A DNA stretch of 64,000 nucleotides from Flavobacterium antarcticum DSM 19726. Its GTDB lineage: Bacteria; Bacteroidota; Bacteroidia; Flavobacteriales; Flavobacteriaceae. The DNA lies in assembly GCF_000419685.1 (NCBI RefSeq), contig NZ_ATTM01000003.1:248846-312845 (forward strand), read 5' to 3'. This document shows, piece by piece, positions 9,064 through 18,143 of this stretch (position 1 is the stretch's first letter; every line of letters starts with the position of its first letter). Below the pieces are notes generated by a model. It was not told where the DNA came from. It ran no database searches and was given only the letters and a program-made list of their open reading frames with translations. Position numbers and translations under genes: made by a program.

Positions 9064-9573
9064 TTACAACAGCTTTTTTTGCTCTTTTTCATAAAAAGCA
9101 TCCACATTTAAGTTTTTCGATTCTGCTGCAAAAACAGCCAACTGATCACATCGTTCATTTTGAGGATGATTGTTGTGTCCTTTGACCCATTTAAAATCGA
9201 CTTGGTGTTTGCGGTAAATAAGCAAAAAGCGTTTCCATAAGTCGGGATTTTTCTTACCTACAAAGCCTTTCTTTTCCCAACCAAAAACCCATTTCTTATC
9301 CACAGAATCAATCACATATTTAGAATCTGAAATAATTAAGACTTTCATATTTGGATTTCTGAGTTTTTCAAGACCTACAATTACCGCCAAAAGTTCCATA
9401 CGATTGTTGGTCGTTAGTCGAAAACCTTCGTAGAATTCTTTTTTATAAGGTGTTCCTACGAGTTCCATCACAATGCCGTAACCGCCGTTTCCGGGATTTC
9501 CTTTTGCAGCGCCATCGGTGTAAATATGTACGTCGTACGTTTTCAAACTATATTTTTTGAAGCAATTTTTCAA
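9064..9573 (-). CDS. rnhA: ribonuclease HI
   Basis: This 169-aa enzyme degrades RNA in RNA-DNA hybrids (primers, R-loops). The four carboxylates of the active site are present: Asp20 (YTDG), Glu60 (NNRMELLAV), Asp83 (SDSKYV) and Asp143 (NERCDQLA). The conserved His (VKGHNNHPQNE) is also present. The ATG start overlaps the end of purN by 26 nt, so the two are co-transcribed. A later TTG at residue 10 would also be possible and would remove most of the overlap. Confidence 0.95.
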   Translation of the reverse strand: MKNCFKKYSLKTYDVHIYTDGAAKGNPGNGGYGIVMELVGTPYKKEFYEGFRLTTNNRMELLAVIVGLEKLRNPNMKVLIISDSKYVIDSVDKKWVFGWEKKGFVGKKNPDLWKRFLLIYRKHQVDFKWVKGHNNHPQNERCDQLAVFAAESKNLNVDAFYEKEQKKLL

Positions 9574-10117
9574 TTACTTGTGGAAAATGCTCTTGTTCTA
9601 ACTGATGAATTTTGCTTGCCACCTCTTCTGCAGAAGTACAATCTTGAATAGAAATCGTTTTTTGAAAAACGATTGCACCTTCGTCATAGTTCTCATTGAC
9701 ATAATGAATAGTAATTCCTGTTTCGAGGTCCTTGTTTTCCAAAACCGCACGATGTACATTCATTCCGTACATACCTTTACCCCCGTATTTAGGCAACAAA
9801 GCCGGATGGATGTTGATGATATTTGGAAACTGCTTTATTATTGCGATTGGAAATTGGAGTAAAAATCCTGCTAAAACAATAAAATCAGGTTGGTATTGCC
9901 ACAATTTCTCTAAAACTGCATTTGAATGGAGCTCGTCTTTCGTAAAAACAAATGTAGAGACATCTAAATTTTTTGCTCTTTCTAAAACTTTAGCATTCGG
10001 ATTGTTACAGAAAACGGCTGCTATTTCCGCTGTCTTTTTTTCTTGAAAATAACGGATAATATTTTCAACATTTGTACCCGAACCCGAGGCAAATAAAAGT
10101 ATTTTTTTCATCATCAT
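9548..10117 (-). CDS. purN: phosphoribosylglycinamide formyltransferase (GART)
   Basis: This 189-aa enzyme transfers formyl from 10-formyl-THF to GAR in step three of purine synthesis. It has the N-terminal GSGTN loop (residues 12-16) and the segment NIHPALLPKYGGKGMYG with the catalytic Asn-x-His arrangement near 105-121. The conserved Asp in YDEGAIVFQ follows near 145. Three consecutive ATG codons make the exact start uncertain by two residues. It is divergent from acpP and overlaps rnhA downstream. Confidence 0.95.
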   Translation of the reverse strand: MMMKKILLFASGSGTNVENIIRYFQEKKTAEIAAVFCNNPNAKVLERAKNLDVSTFVFTKDELHSNAVLEKLWQYQPDFIVLAGFLLQFPIAIIKQFPNIINIHPALLPKYGGKGMYGMNVHRAVLENKDLETGITIHYVNENYDEGAIVFQKTISIQDCTSAEEVASKIHQLEQEHFPQVIEKLLQKI

Positions 10118-10244
10118 CAGAATTGTTCCGCAAAAAAAAGAATAAAAATTGATATTAAATCGATTTTAAAGGGCTTTGTGAAATATATTTTATAAATTAG
10201 TATTTATATTTATGAACAAAGGGTGGTTATAAGATAAAGTTTTT

Positions 10245-10252
10245 TATTTTTG
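10245..10252 (+). promoter_or_regulatory. candidate -7 element for acpP
   Basis: TATTTTTG is an exact TAnnTTTG match, 30 nt upstream of the acpP ATG. The usual -33 TTG is not clear (TGG at the expected distance). Confidence 0.45.
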
Positions 10253-10282
10253 CCAACAAATTAAATTTTAAAATTAAAGATT

Positions 10283-10519
10283 ATGTCAGACATTGCATCA
10301 AGAGTAAAAGCGATTATCGTAGACAAATTAGGCGTTGACGAAAACGAAGTTGTGTTAGAAGCTAGCTTCACAAATGATTTGGGAGCTGATTCATTAGACA
10401 CTGTTGAGCTTATCATGGAGTTCGAAAAAGAATTTGATATCCAAATTCCAGACGACCAAGCAGAAAATATCGCTACTGTTGGTCAAGCTATTTCTTACAT
10501 CGAAGAGGCTAAAAAATAA
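10283..10519 (+). CDS. acpP: acyl carrier protein
   Basis: This is a 78-aa, strongly acidic four-helix protein that carries growing acyl chains of fatty-acid synthesis on a 4'-phosphopantetheine arm. The attachment site is Ser37 in [10 protein letters not shown]. Length and charge are typical of housekeeping AcpP. It stands ahead of fabF and rnc, a common bacterial arrangement. It is followed by a stem-loop that could uncouple its high expression from fabF. Confidence 0.98.
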   Translation: MSDIASRVKAIIVDKLGVDENEVVLEASFTNDLGADSLDTVELIMEFEKEFDIQIPDDQAENIATVGQAISYIEEAKK

Positions 10520-10526
10520 TAATTTA

Positions 10527-10562
10527 ACGTCTGGATTACTTGTGGTCCAGACGTATTTTATT
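10527..10562 (+). terminator. terminator-like stem-loop between acpP and fabF
   Basis: A 9-bp perfect stem (ACGTCTGGA 10527-10535 with 10546-10554) with a 10-nt loop is followed by a T-rich but interrupted tail. It may be a partial terminator that lets acpP be made in excess over fabF. Confidence 0.6.
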
Positions 10563-10705
10563 TTCATTAAAAAAGTAAGCTTTGGCAATTTATATATTGT
10601 CAAATACTATATAAAAGTAGCGTTTAATACCTATGTATTTTTTATGATTCCCATAGAAGAACAGAGGTATTATTTGTTTTAATACAAAACTAAAATAATT
10701 TACGA

Positions 10706-11959
10706 ATGGAATTAAAGCGCGTTGTAGTTACCGGTTTAGGTGCACTTACTCCAATTGGAAATTCAGTTGAAGAATATTGGAATTCCCTTATAAATGGTGT
10801 GAGTGGTGCTGCTCCAATAACGTATTATGATACGGAAAAACATAAAACCAAATTTGCATGTGAAGTAAAAAACTTCAACATTGAGGATTATATGGATCGT
10901 AAAGAATCCAGAAGACTCGACAAATTTGCTCAATATGCCGTTGCCGCAAGTGACGAGGCAATTAAAGATGCTGGTTTAACACTTGAAAACGCGGACAAAG
11001 AACGAATTGGTGTTATTTGGGGTGCGGGAATTGGTGGTTTACAAACCTTTCAAGATGAAGTAATGTATTATGCTCAAGGTGACGGTACACCAAAATTCAA
11101 TCCGTTTTTTATTCCAAAAATGATTGCCGATATCGCTCCAGCTCATATTTCTATGAGAAATGGCTATATGGGTCCCAACTATACAACGGTTTCTGCATGT
11201 GCTTCTTCTGCAAATGCGTTAATTGATGCTTTTAATTACATTCGTTTAGGAATGTGTGACGTGATTGTTTCAGGAGGTTCTGAAGCAGCGGTTACAATTG
11301 CCGGAATGGGCGGATTTAATTCAATGCACGCTTTATCTACTAGAAATGAATCTCCAGAAACAGCTTCAAGACCTTTCGACGCCACACGCGACGGATTTGT
11401 TTTGGGAGAAGGTGCTGGTGCATTGGTTTTAGAAGAGTACGAACATGCAAAGGCTCGTGGTGCAAAAATTTACTGTGAAGTTGGTGGTGGCGGAATGTCT
11501 TCCGATGCGTATCACTTAACTGCTCCACATCCAGAAGGAATTGGCGTAATTGCTGTAATGAAAAACACGTTACGTGATGCGGGAATGACTCCGGATCAAA
11601 TTGACCATATCAACACACACGGAACTTCAACCCCATTAGGAGATGTTGCGGAATTGAAAGCCATTACAGCTGTTTTTGGCGATCACGCTAAAAACATCAA
11701 TATCAATTCAACGAAATCAATGACTGGACATTTACTTGGTGCTGCAGGTGCTATTGAAGCAATCGCTTCAATTTTAGCCATGAAGCACGGTATTGTTCCT
11801 CCAACGATTAACCATACTGTTGTAGATGAGAATATTGATCCATCTTTAAATTTGACTTTAAACAAACCTCAAAAGAGAGAAGTTAAAGTAGCAATGAGTA
11901 ATACATTCGGATTTGGAGGTCATAACGCTTGTGTTTTATTCAAAAAATTAGAAGAGTAA
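10706..11959 (+). CDS. fabF: beta-ketoacyl-ACP synthase II
   Basis: This 417-aa thiolase-fold condensing enzyme elongates acyl-ACP with malonyl-ACP. The catalytic triad is present: Cys165 (SACASSAN), His305 (NTHGTSTP) and His342 (SMTGHLLGAAG). The FGFGGHNA segment closes the C-terminus. Full length and motifs match FabF rather than FabH or FabB. It follows acpP after 186 nt and lies 6 nt ahead of rnc, so the latter pair shares a transcript. Confidence 0.97.
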   Translation: MELKRVVVTGLGALTPIGNSVEEYWNSLINGVSGAAPITYYDTEKHKTKFACEVKNFNIEDYMDRKESRRLDKFAQYAVAASDEAIKDAGLTLENADKERIGVIWGAGIGGLQTFQDEVMYYAQGDGTPKFNPFFIPKMIADIAPAHISMRNGYMGPNYTTVSACASSANALIDAFNYIRLGMCDVIVSGGSEAAVTIAGMGGFNSMHALSTRNESPETASRPFDATRDGFVLGEGAGALVLEEYEHAKARGAKIYCEVGGGGMSSDAYHLTAPHPEGIGVIAVMKNTLRDAGMTPDQIDHINTHGTSTPLGDVAELKAITAVFGDHAKNININSTKSMTGHLLGAAGAIEAIASILAMKHGIVPPTINHTVVDENIDPSLNLTLNKPQKREVKVAMSNTFGFGGHNACVLFKKLEE

Positions 11960-11965
11960 TCGAGA

Positions 11966-12709
11966 ATGCGTATTTTTAATAAAATATTTCCAAAATCCCG
12001 TTCTCTTGAAGACGGGATTTTTTTTGATGCTATAACAAAAATGATTGGTTTCAAACCAGTTAATCTTGATTGTTATAGAACCGCTTTTACCCACCGCTCC
12101 ATTAACAAGATGGACATTAATGGAAATCCTATTAGTTACGAACGTCTTGAATTTTTAGGAGATGCTATGTTGAGTTCTGTAATTGCAGCTCATTTATTCA
12201 AGGAAGTTCCCACTGGAGACGAAGGATATCTGACAAAAATGCGTTCAAAAATTGTAAGTCGGGAACACCTTAACGAATTAGGCCGCGATTTAAACCTGAT
12301 TCAACATGTGGAAAGTAAAGTTTCTTCACAGCATTTTGGCGAAAACATTCACGGAAATCTCTATGAAGCTTTAGTTGGTGCAATTTACCTGGATCAAGGT
12401 TATTTAGTTTGTGAAAAATTTATTCAAAAGAAAGTAATCACTCCTTACGTTGACATTGCACGATTGGAAGGAAAAGTAATCAGCTATAAAAGTTTGATTA
12501 TTGAATGGTGCCAAAAAGAAAAAAAAGCATTTAATTTTGATGTTTTTGAAGACAATGGCATTACGGGAGAACGTCTTTTTGGAGTGAAATTAAGTATCGA
12601 CGAAAAAATCATTTCGAAAGCGAGAGCAGGTTCAAAGAAAAAAGCAGAAGAAAAAGCAGCACAACGTGCTTATTTTGCATTACAAGAAAAAATGTCGGAC
12701 AATAAATAA
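11966..12709 (+). CDS. rnc: ribonuclease III
   Basis: This 247-aa double-strand RNA endonuclease acts in rRNA and mRNA processing. The RNase III signature ERLEFLGDAML lies at 59-69 with the metal-binding Glu62 and Asp66. The second acidic motif (NLYEALVGAIYLDQG) is at about 131-145. A C-terminal double-stranded-RNA-binding domain ends with the basic SKKKAEEKAAQ helix. It starts 6 nt after fabF and is slightly longer than the E. coli enzyme (226 aa). Confidence 0.96.
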   Translation: MRIFNKIFPKSRSLEDGIFFDAITKMIGFKPVNLDCYRTAFTHRSINKMDINGNPISYERLEFLGDAMLSSVIAAHLFKEVPTGDEGYLTKMRSKIVSREHLNELGRDLNLIQHVESKVSSQHFGENIHGNLYEALVGAIYLDQGYLVCEKFIQKKVITPYVDIARLEGKVISYKSLIIEWCQKEKKAFNFDVFEDNGITGERLFGVKLSIDEKIISKARAGSKKKAEEKAAQRAYFALQEKMSDNK

Positions 12710-12817
12710 ATCGACTAAACCTACATCGTTTTCGTTAATAAATTATCGTTAAGTTCCTGTTTTAAAGTCTCTTTTTAGTGGTTTAAGTCTTATATTTACA
12801 TCTTATTTTCAACGCAA

Positions 12818-13300
12818 ATGAAGATCATTAAACTGTCTTTAAGTGAATTTGACGCAATTGACTACGATTTAATTGCCATTCACACGTCATTAGAAGATTA
12901 TAGATTAGCGTATTTTCTGAATAAAAAACTTCCTATTCTCTTAACCAAAAGCAGTGAATTCATAGCGTTCGAAACGCAAAACGGAGCTGCTTTTTTCTCA
13001 AAATTTTCTTATTTAGTAGAAGATACTGAGGAAGAATGGACACTAATTGAAAATAAAGATGAGTTGATTGAGTTAGAACCAATGGCATCAAAAGATTTAT
13101 TTTCTGAGGAACAACCAAAAATAACTTCTAACGTTTATTTTTTACCTGATCTGAAAAAGGTCGACTTTCTCTTGAAAATAGAAAATACATTTTTGGATAT
13201 AAATGATATTGTGTCCTCTTTGAACGAAATAACAAAAATTTCTACTGCTTATTTAGTAGATCTTGAAAATTTAAAATCAAAAAACAATTTAATTTTTTAA
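12818..13300 (+). CDS. IPExxxVDY family protein
   Basis: This 160-aa protein has the segment LPDLKKVDFLL at about residues 107-117, a variant of the motif that names the IPExxxVDY family. That family is restricted to Bacteroidetes, usually lies directly before pyruvate kinase, and has no known function. No signal peptide or membrane segment is present. It stands 4 nt ahead of pyk, so it is almost certainly co-transcribed with it. The 108-nt gap before it has a weak TATATTTA box near 12791. Confidence 0.8.
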   Translation: MKIIKLSLSEFDAIDYDLIAIHTSLEDYRLAYFLNKKLPILLTKSSEFIAFETQNGAAFFSKFSYLVEDTEEEWTLIENKDELIELEPMASKDLFSEEQPKITSNVYFLPDLKKVDFLLKIENTFLDINDIVSSLNEITKISTAYLVDLENLKSKNNLIF

Positions 13301-13304
13301 AAAT

Positions 13305-14735
13305 ATGCTCACAAATAAAAAAACGAAAATTGTAGCCACTTTAGGTCCTGCATGTAGTACGAGAGAAGTCTTGAAAAACATGATTGATGCCGGAGTTAAC
13401 GTTTTTAGAATAAATTTCTCCCATGCAGATTATGCAGATGTTAGTGAGAAAATTAATATAATTAGAAGTCTAAACGATGAATTTGGTTACACAACAGCAA
13501 TTTTAGCCGACTTACAAGGTCCAAAACTTCGCGTTGGTGTGATGAAGGAAGATGTAGTTGTACATCCTGGAGATTTGATTACTTTTCAAACGGCCGAAGA
13601 CATTCCTGGAACGGCAAAACGAGTTTACATGAACTATAAAGAATTTCCAAAGGATGTAAATCCAGGTGAATTAATTTTATTAGACGATGGTAAGCTAATG
13701 TTTGAAGCCATCGAAACTAATAGAACGACAGAAGTGCTATGTAAAGTTATTCAAGGTGGTCCGTTGCGTTCTAAAAAAGGAGTAAACTTACCTAATACCA
13801 AAGTTTCCCTTCCTGCTTTGACACAAAAGGACATTAGAGATGCATTGTTTGCCATTGAAAATCACGTGGACTGGATTGCATTGTCTTTCGTAAGAACAGC
13901 AAAAGATTTAGAAGAATTACAAGATTTAATTGCAGAACATTCTGATTATAAAATTCCAATTATTGCTAAAATTGAAAAACCAGAAGGTGTTGAAAACATC
14001 GATAAAATTGTGGCTTTTTGTGATGGTTTGATGGTTGCTCGTGGAGATTTAGGTGTAGAAGTTCCGGCTCATGAAGTACCTTTAATTCAGAAAAAACTAA
14101 TTCACAGAGCTAAAACGGCTCGTATTCCTGTAATTGTTGCCACACAAATGATGGAAACAATGATTACAAGTTTAACGCCAACTCGTGCTGAAGTGAATGA
14201 TGTAGCCAATTCTGTTATGGATGGGGCCGATGCGGTAATGCTTTCAGGAGAAACTTCTGTTGGTAATTATCCGGTTCAAGTTATTGAGAAAATGACGCAG
14301 ATTATTGAGGCTGTAGAGGATTCTCCACTGATTCAAGTTCCACAAAACACACCACAAATTCGTACAAAACGTTTTATTACTAAAACCATTTGCCATCACG
14401 CGGCAATGATGGCGAATGTGATTAAAGCAAAAGCAATTTGTACGTTAACAAACAGTGGTTATACTGCGTTTCAAATTTCAGCTTGGCGTCCACAAGCTCA
14501 TATTTTAGTATTTACTTCTAACCGACGAATTTTGACCCAGTTGAATTTACTTTGGGGTGTAAAATCGTTCTACTACGACAAGTTCGTAAGTACTGATGAT
14601 ACCGTGACAGACGTAAATAAAATTGCGCAAGACAAAGGTTTTGTAGAAAAAGGAGATTTCTTGATTAACCTTGCCGCAATGCCAGTGACTGATAAAGGAA
14701 TGGTGAATACATTACGAGTTTCAGAAATAGAATAA
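13305..14735 (+). CDS. pyk: pyruvate kinase
   Basis: This 476-aa enzyme carries out the last step of glycolysis (phosphoenolpyruvate plus ADP to pyruvate plus ATP). The N-terminus KIVATLGPACS, substrate-binding FRINFSHA, catalytic-Lys motif IIAKIEKPEGVENI near 226-239 and metal-binding MVARGDLGVEVP near 244-255 are all present. The C-terminal effector domain is complete. It shares a transcript with the IPExxxVDY gene and ends at a strong bidirectional terminator. Confidence 0.97.
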   Translation: MLTNKKTKIVATLGPACSTREVLKNMIDAGVNVFRINFSHADYADVSEKINIIRSLNDEFGYTTAILADLQGPKLRVGVMKEDVVVHPGDLITFQTAEDIPGTAKRVYMNYKEFPKDVNPGELILLDDGKLMFEAIETNRTTEVLCKVIQGGPLRSKKGVNLPNTKVSLPALTQKDIRDALFAIENHVDWIALSFVRTAKDLEELQDLIAEHSDYKIPIIAKIEKPEGVENIDKIVAFCDGLMVARGDLGVEVPAHEVPLIQKKLIHRAKTARIPVIVATQMMETMITSLTPTRAEVNDVANSVMDGADAVMLSGETSVGNYPVQVIEKMTQIIEAVEDSPLIQVPQNTPQIRTKRFITKTICHHAAMMANVIKAKAICTLTNSGYTAFQISAWRPQAHILVFTSNRRILTQLNLLWGVKSFYYDKFVSTDDTVTDVNKIAQDKGFVEKGDFLINLAAMPVTDKGMVNTLRVSEIE

Positions 14736-14751
14736 TTAGATTTATTTTTAT

Positions 14752-14791
14752 AAAAAAAGGCGATTTGAAATATTTCAAATCGCCTTTTTTA
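14752..14791. terminator. bidirectional terminator between pyk and the HD hydrolase gene
   Basis: A 12-bp perfect stem (GGCGATTTGAAA 14759-14770 with 14773-14784) is flanked by seven A and six T. It serves the two convergent genes. Confidence 0.9.
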
Positions 14792-15445
14792 TTAGCTTTC
14801 GCCGTTGCATTCTGCATAAAACTGTTCTAGAAAAACTTCCATAAAATGATGCCTTTTTTCTGCCATTTTCTTTCCAGATTCCGTGTTCATCTTATCTTTC
14901 AGCAACAATAATTTCTCATAGAAATGATTAATTGTTGGTGTTTCAGCGTTTTTATATTCTTCTTTTGTCATGGATAAATTTGGCTTGACATCCGGACTAT
15001 AAATAGTCCTGTTTTTAAATCCTCCATAGTTGAAGCATCTTGCAATTCCGATAGCTCCAATAGCATCCAAACGATCGGCGTCTTGCACCACTTGAAGTTC
15101 AATAGAGTTGAATTTCTTTTCGAAATTTCCTCCTTTAAAAGAAATGTTTTTAATAATATTCAATACGTGTTCAATAACAACTTCTGAAACACTTTCGTTT
15201 TCTAAAAATTTCCGAGCTGTTTTCGGTCCGATTTCTTCGTCTCCATTGTGAAATTTACTATCAGCGATATCGTGTAATAAAGCGCCAAGTTGGCAAACCA
15301 ATAAGTCGCACTCTTCAGTTTTAGCTATAGCCAAAGTATTCTTGTAAACACGTTCAATGTGAAACCAATCGTGTCCACCTTCCGCATGTTCCAATGCTCT
15401 TTTTACAAAAGAAATCGTATTCTTTATTAATATTTCGTGTTCCAT
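14792..15445 (-). CDS. HD-domain phosphohydrolase
   Basis: This 217-aa protein has HD-superfamily metal-binding motifs: His in GGHDWFHIERVY near 22-33, HD in LLHDIADSKFHNGDEE near 56-71 and a distal Asp (VQDADRLDAIGAIGIAR). The pattern resembles the YedJ/YpgQ group of predicted hydrolases; the substrate is unknown. I chose the ATG at 15443-15445 over the longer frame to 15496. The extra 17 codons would run through the terminator hairpin of the desaturase gene, and its T-tract ends just before this ATG. Confidence 0.85.
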   Translation of the reverse strand: MEHEILIKNTISFVKRALEHAEGGHDWFHIERVYKNTLAIAKTEECDLLVCQLGALLHDIADSKFHNGDEEIGPKTARKFLENESVSEVVIEHVLNIIKNISFKGGNFEKKFNSIELQVVQDADRLDAIGAIGIARCFNYGGFKNRTIYSPDVKPNLSMTKEEYKNAETPTINHFYEKLLLLKDKMNTESGKKMAEKRHHFMEVFLEQFYAECNGES

Positions 15446-15451
15446 TTGTTT

Positions 15452-15496
15452 GAAATAAAAAATTGGATGTTGAAAATTTGATTTTCCAACACCCAA
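15452..15496 (-). terminator. terminator of the acyl-ACP desaturase gene
   Basis: A long, slightly imperfect stem (15463-15476 with 15482-15496) and 5-nt loop is followed on the minus strand by TTTTTTATTT. It lies 24 nt past the desaturase stop. Confidence 0.75.
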
Positions 15497-15519
15497 TAAA
15501 TATATAAATTAATTTTATT

Positions 15520-16506
15520 TTAGATTTTTGCAGGATTCACCCATTTGAAAATGTACGATTGCTCAGGAATTACTAAACGCTCTGAAACTCTCGTCATTCT
15601 ACCTGGTAATTTCAATAAGAAATCACGTGCTTTTTCCGCTTCATCAGAAAGATTAGTGACTTTATCAATTTGCCATTTTTCGTTTAATTTCTCCATGATA
15701 TCCACGTAATCTGCAGCGGTGTAAACGCCAATTCGCTGAGCAGAATCGGAGAAGTTTTCAAAAGCCGAACTAATTTTTTGTCCCGATTCTCTTAAAAATT
15801 GAGCAGGCATGATTATTTTTTGTTTCATCATGTAGGCAAACGCCAACATCATTTCACTTGGATCCACTTTAAAAATTTGCGTTACAAATTCGCTATAAGC
15901 CATGTGGTGACGCATTTCGTCTCCAGCAATTAATTTACAAATTTTTGCCAATTTTGCATCGCCATGTTTTTTGGCAATTTGAGAAACGCGGTTGTGCGAA
16001 ACATAAGTGGCTAATTCCTGAAAACTTGTGTAAACAAAGTTTTTATAAGGATCGCGACCCGTTCCGATATCAAAACCATCAGCAATTAAATGCTGTGTCG
16101 TCATTTCAATTTCCTTCATATTTACACGACCTGATAAATACAAGTACTTATTCAATAAATCTCCGTGGCGGTTTTCCTCGGCAGTCCATTGACGCACCCA
16201 TTTTGACCAAGCATTTGGCTCCATCTGGTCCACTCCTTCTACATCCATTAACCACGACTCGTAGGTTGGAAGTGCTTCCTCAGTGATTGTATCTCCAACT
16301 AAGGTCACCCAAAAGTCGTATGGCAAATCTTTTGCAATTTCTCTTAATTCCTTTACCTCTTCAAAAAAAGTTTCTTCTTCAGAATTGGGCAACAAATCTG
16401 AAGGTTGCCAAATTTTCTCAACAGGTATTAGATAATCGTCTACGAAACCGTTGACTTTTTTTTCCAAAAATTGCATTACTTCTAATCTGACGTTGTGTAT
16501 TGACAT
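15520..16506 (-). CDS. acyl-ACP desaturase (ferritin-like diiron)
   Basis: This 328-aa soluble desaturase introduces a cis double bond into acyl-ACP, using O2 and reduced ferredoxin. It shows the paired diiron motifs EENRH (about 110-114) and DEMRH (about 199-203) that define the plant-type stearoyl-ACP desaturase family. There are no membrane segments, so it is not the membrane DesA/Ole type. A TACTTTCG -7 box lies 40 nt upstream and a terminator follows, so it forms a single-gene unit next to plsC. It sets unsaturation of membrane lipids. Confidence 0.92.
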   Translation of the reverse strand: MSIHNVRLEVMQFLEKKVNGFVDDYLIPVEKIWQPSDLLPNSEEETFFEEVKELREIAKDLPYDFWVTLVGDTITEEALPTYESWLMDVEGVDQMEPNAWSKWVRQWTAEENRHGDLLNKYLYLSGRVNMKEIEMTTQHLIADGFDIGTGRDPYKNFVYTSFQELATYVSHNRVSQIAKKHGDAKLAKICKLIAGDEMRHHMAYSEFVTQIFKVDPSEMMLAFAYMMKQKIIMPAQFLRESGQKISSAFENFSDSAQRIGVYTAADYVDIMEKLNEKWQIDKVTNLSDEAEKARDFLLKLPGRMTRVSERLVIPEQSYIFKWVNPAKI

Positions 16507-16545
16507 TTTTGTATGTTTTAAAATTTAAAATAATCGAATTTTCTG

Positions 16546-16553
16546 CGAAAGTA
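16546..16553 (-). promoter_or_regulatory. candidate -7 element for the desaturase gene
   Basis: TACTTTCG on the minus strand is one base from TAnnTTTG and identical to the box upstream of feoA. It lies 39 nt before the ATG. Confidence 0.4.
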
Positions 16554-16560
16554 CAAATAA

Positions 16561-17295
16561 TTATAATTCTATAGAATTAACAATCGTTTGCTCTGTTTTC
16601 TGCATTATTTCGTCGAAAGTATAGTCTTTTACTGCTAAAGCAGGATGTATTGTAAAGGTAAGGCGATTTCCCAAACCAAAAGGTAAAAAACCGTATTTAA
16701 CAAACTTCCAAGAATTGTTGATCGTTATCGGAACAATGTAAGCGGACGGAGCTGCTTTACAAAGGATTTTTACTCCAGTTTGTGCAAATTCCTTAGGTTT
16801 TCCAGTTCTACTTCTTGTTCCTTCTGGAAAAATTACTGCTGAACGCTTGTACTTTTCAATGTAATCTCCTAGCTTTTTAATTGTAGGAATCGCTTGTTTT
16901 GGATCTTTTCGGTCAATTAGAACCGAACCTCCATGCGTCAAATTGTAAGAAATACTTGGAATACCTTTTCCCAATTCTTTCTTGCTGACGAATTTGGGAT
17001 GATTTTTTCGCATGAACCAAATGATTCCGGCAATGTCATATAAACTTTGGTGGTTTGAAACAAAAATAATAGGTACATTTTGAGGAATTAGTTCCCGTCC
17101 AGTCACTTTATAGGTATTTCCTAATAAATGTCCAATTCGCAGTAACACTAAATTTAAGTAATCTACACTTTTCTTATGTGCTTGATAACCAAATACGTTG
17201 AAGCATATCCACTGAATAGGATGAAAAATCACCAAAGCAAGCAAAAACAAAAGCATGCTTATCAATGAAATAGGATAGGAAATTATTTTCTCCAT
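16561..17295 (-). CDS. plsC: 1-acyl-sn-glycerol-3-phosphate acyltransferase
   Basis: This 244-aa membrane enzyme makes phosphatidic acid from lysophosphatidic acid. An N-terminal hydrophobic helix (residues about 5-25) is followed by the catalytic NHQSLYD (H-x4-D) near 81-87 and the glycerophosphate-binding FPEGTRSR near 156-163. Length is typical for bacterial PlsC. It has its own -7 box 17 nt upstream and lies in a lipid-related neighbourhood (desaturase downstream, crotonase upstream). Confidence 0.93.
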   Translation of the reverse strand: MEKIISYPISLISMLLFLLALVIFHPIQWICFNVFGYQAHKKSVDYLNLVLLRIGHLLGNTYKVTGRELIPQNVPIIFVSNHQSLYDIAGIIWFMRKNHPKFVSKKELGKGIPSISYNLTHGGSVLIDRKDPKQAIPTIKKLGDYIEKYKRSAVIFPEGTRSRTGKPKEFAQTGVKILCKAAPSAYIVPITINNSWKFVKYGFLPFGLGNRLTFTIHPALAVKDYTFDEIMQKTEQTIVNSIEL

Positions 17296-17312
17296 GAGAC
17301 AAAATTAATCTA

Positions 17313-17320
17313 CAAAAATA
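17313..17320 (-). promoter_or_regulatory. candidate -7 element for plsC
   Basis: TATTTTTG (minus strand) matches TAnnTTTG exactly, 17 nt before the plsC ATG, within the 48-nt gap after the crotonase gene. Confidence 0.4.
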
Positions 17321-17343
17321 GGAAAATCTTACTTTAATTCTAT

Positions 17344-18126
17344 TTATTTTCCTGTAAAAACAGGTTTTCTCTTCTCTAAAAATGCCGTGGTTCCTTCTTT
17401 AAAATCAGCTGTTCCAAAACTTTTACCAAAATGTTTGATTTCAGTTTCAAAACCGTTTACACCGTCTTTAAAATTTGCGTTAATTGCTTTGATTGCGGCT
17501 GAAATTGCCACTGGAGAATTTCTCAAAATTTTGTTGGCAATTTCCATACAAAAAGAAATTAAATCCGATGAAGGAACAACGTAATTTACTAATTTCCAAT
17601 CCAAAGCTTCTTGTGCATTCAACATTCCTGCAGTCATAATCAATTCCATTGCTTTTCCTTTGCCAATCAGTTGAGGCAAACGTTGTGTTCCTCCGTACCC
17701 TGGAATTACTCCCAAAGAAACTTCCGGCAATCCCATTTTTGCATTTTCTGAAGCGACTCTAAAATGACAAGCCATTGCCAATTCTAGTCCTCCACCTAAT
17801 GCGAAACCATTCACTGCAGCAATTACTGGCGTTTTTAAATTTTCAACTAAATCAAATAATAATTGTTGGCCTTGAGCCGCTAATTGAGCGCCTTCTTCTA
17901 CAGAAAAATTAGCAAATTCTGAAATATCTGCACCAGCTACAAATGCTTTTTCACCTGAACCCGTTAACAAAATCACATTCACATCTGAATCCGCTTCGGC
18001 ACTTTTAAAAGCTTCGTGCAATTCGTGAATCGTCGCTTTATTCAAGGCATTCAATTTTGTAGGACGATTAATTGTGATGGTTGCAATTCTATTTTCGGCT
18101 GTTACTAAAATATTCTCGTAGTTCAT
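17344..18126 (-). CDS. enoyl-CoA hydratase/isomerase (crotonase family)
   Basis: This 260-aa protein has both oxyanion-hole segments (GEKAFVAGADIS and VNGFALGGGLELAMACH). Both catalytic glutamates of the hydratase class are present, in GLPEVSLGVIPGYGGTQRL and KAMELIMT. It therefore probably hydrates trans-2-enoyl-CoA in beta-oxidation or a related route. No partner beta-oxidation genes are adjacent. It is the last gene of the hemH-MATE-hemJ-kinase operon, 17 nt after the kinase. Confidence 0.92.
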   Translation of the reverse strand: MNYENILVTAENRIATITINRPTKLNALNKATIHELHEAFKSAEADSDVNVILLTGSGEKAFVAGADISEFANFSVEEGAQLAAQGQQLLFDLVENLKTPVIAAVNGFALGGGLELAMACHFRVASENAKMGLPEVSLGVIPGYGGTQRLPQLIGKGKAMELIMTAGMLNAQEALDWKLVNYVVPSSDLISFCMEIANKILRNSPVAISAAIKAINANFKDGVNGFETEIKHFGKSFGTADFKEGTTAFLEKRKPVFTGK

Positions 18127-18143
18127 TGTCTGTATTTTTTAAT

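Noticed and set aside
15446..15496. N-terminal extension of the HD hydrolase
   Set aside because: These codons run through the terminator hairpin and T-tract of the desaturase gene; the ATG at 15445 begins the conserved protein.
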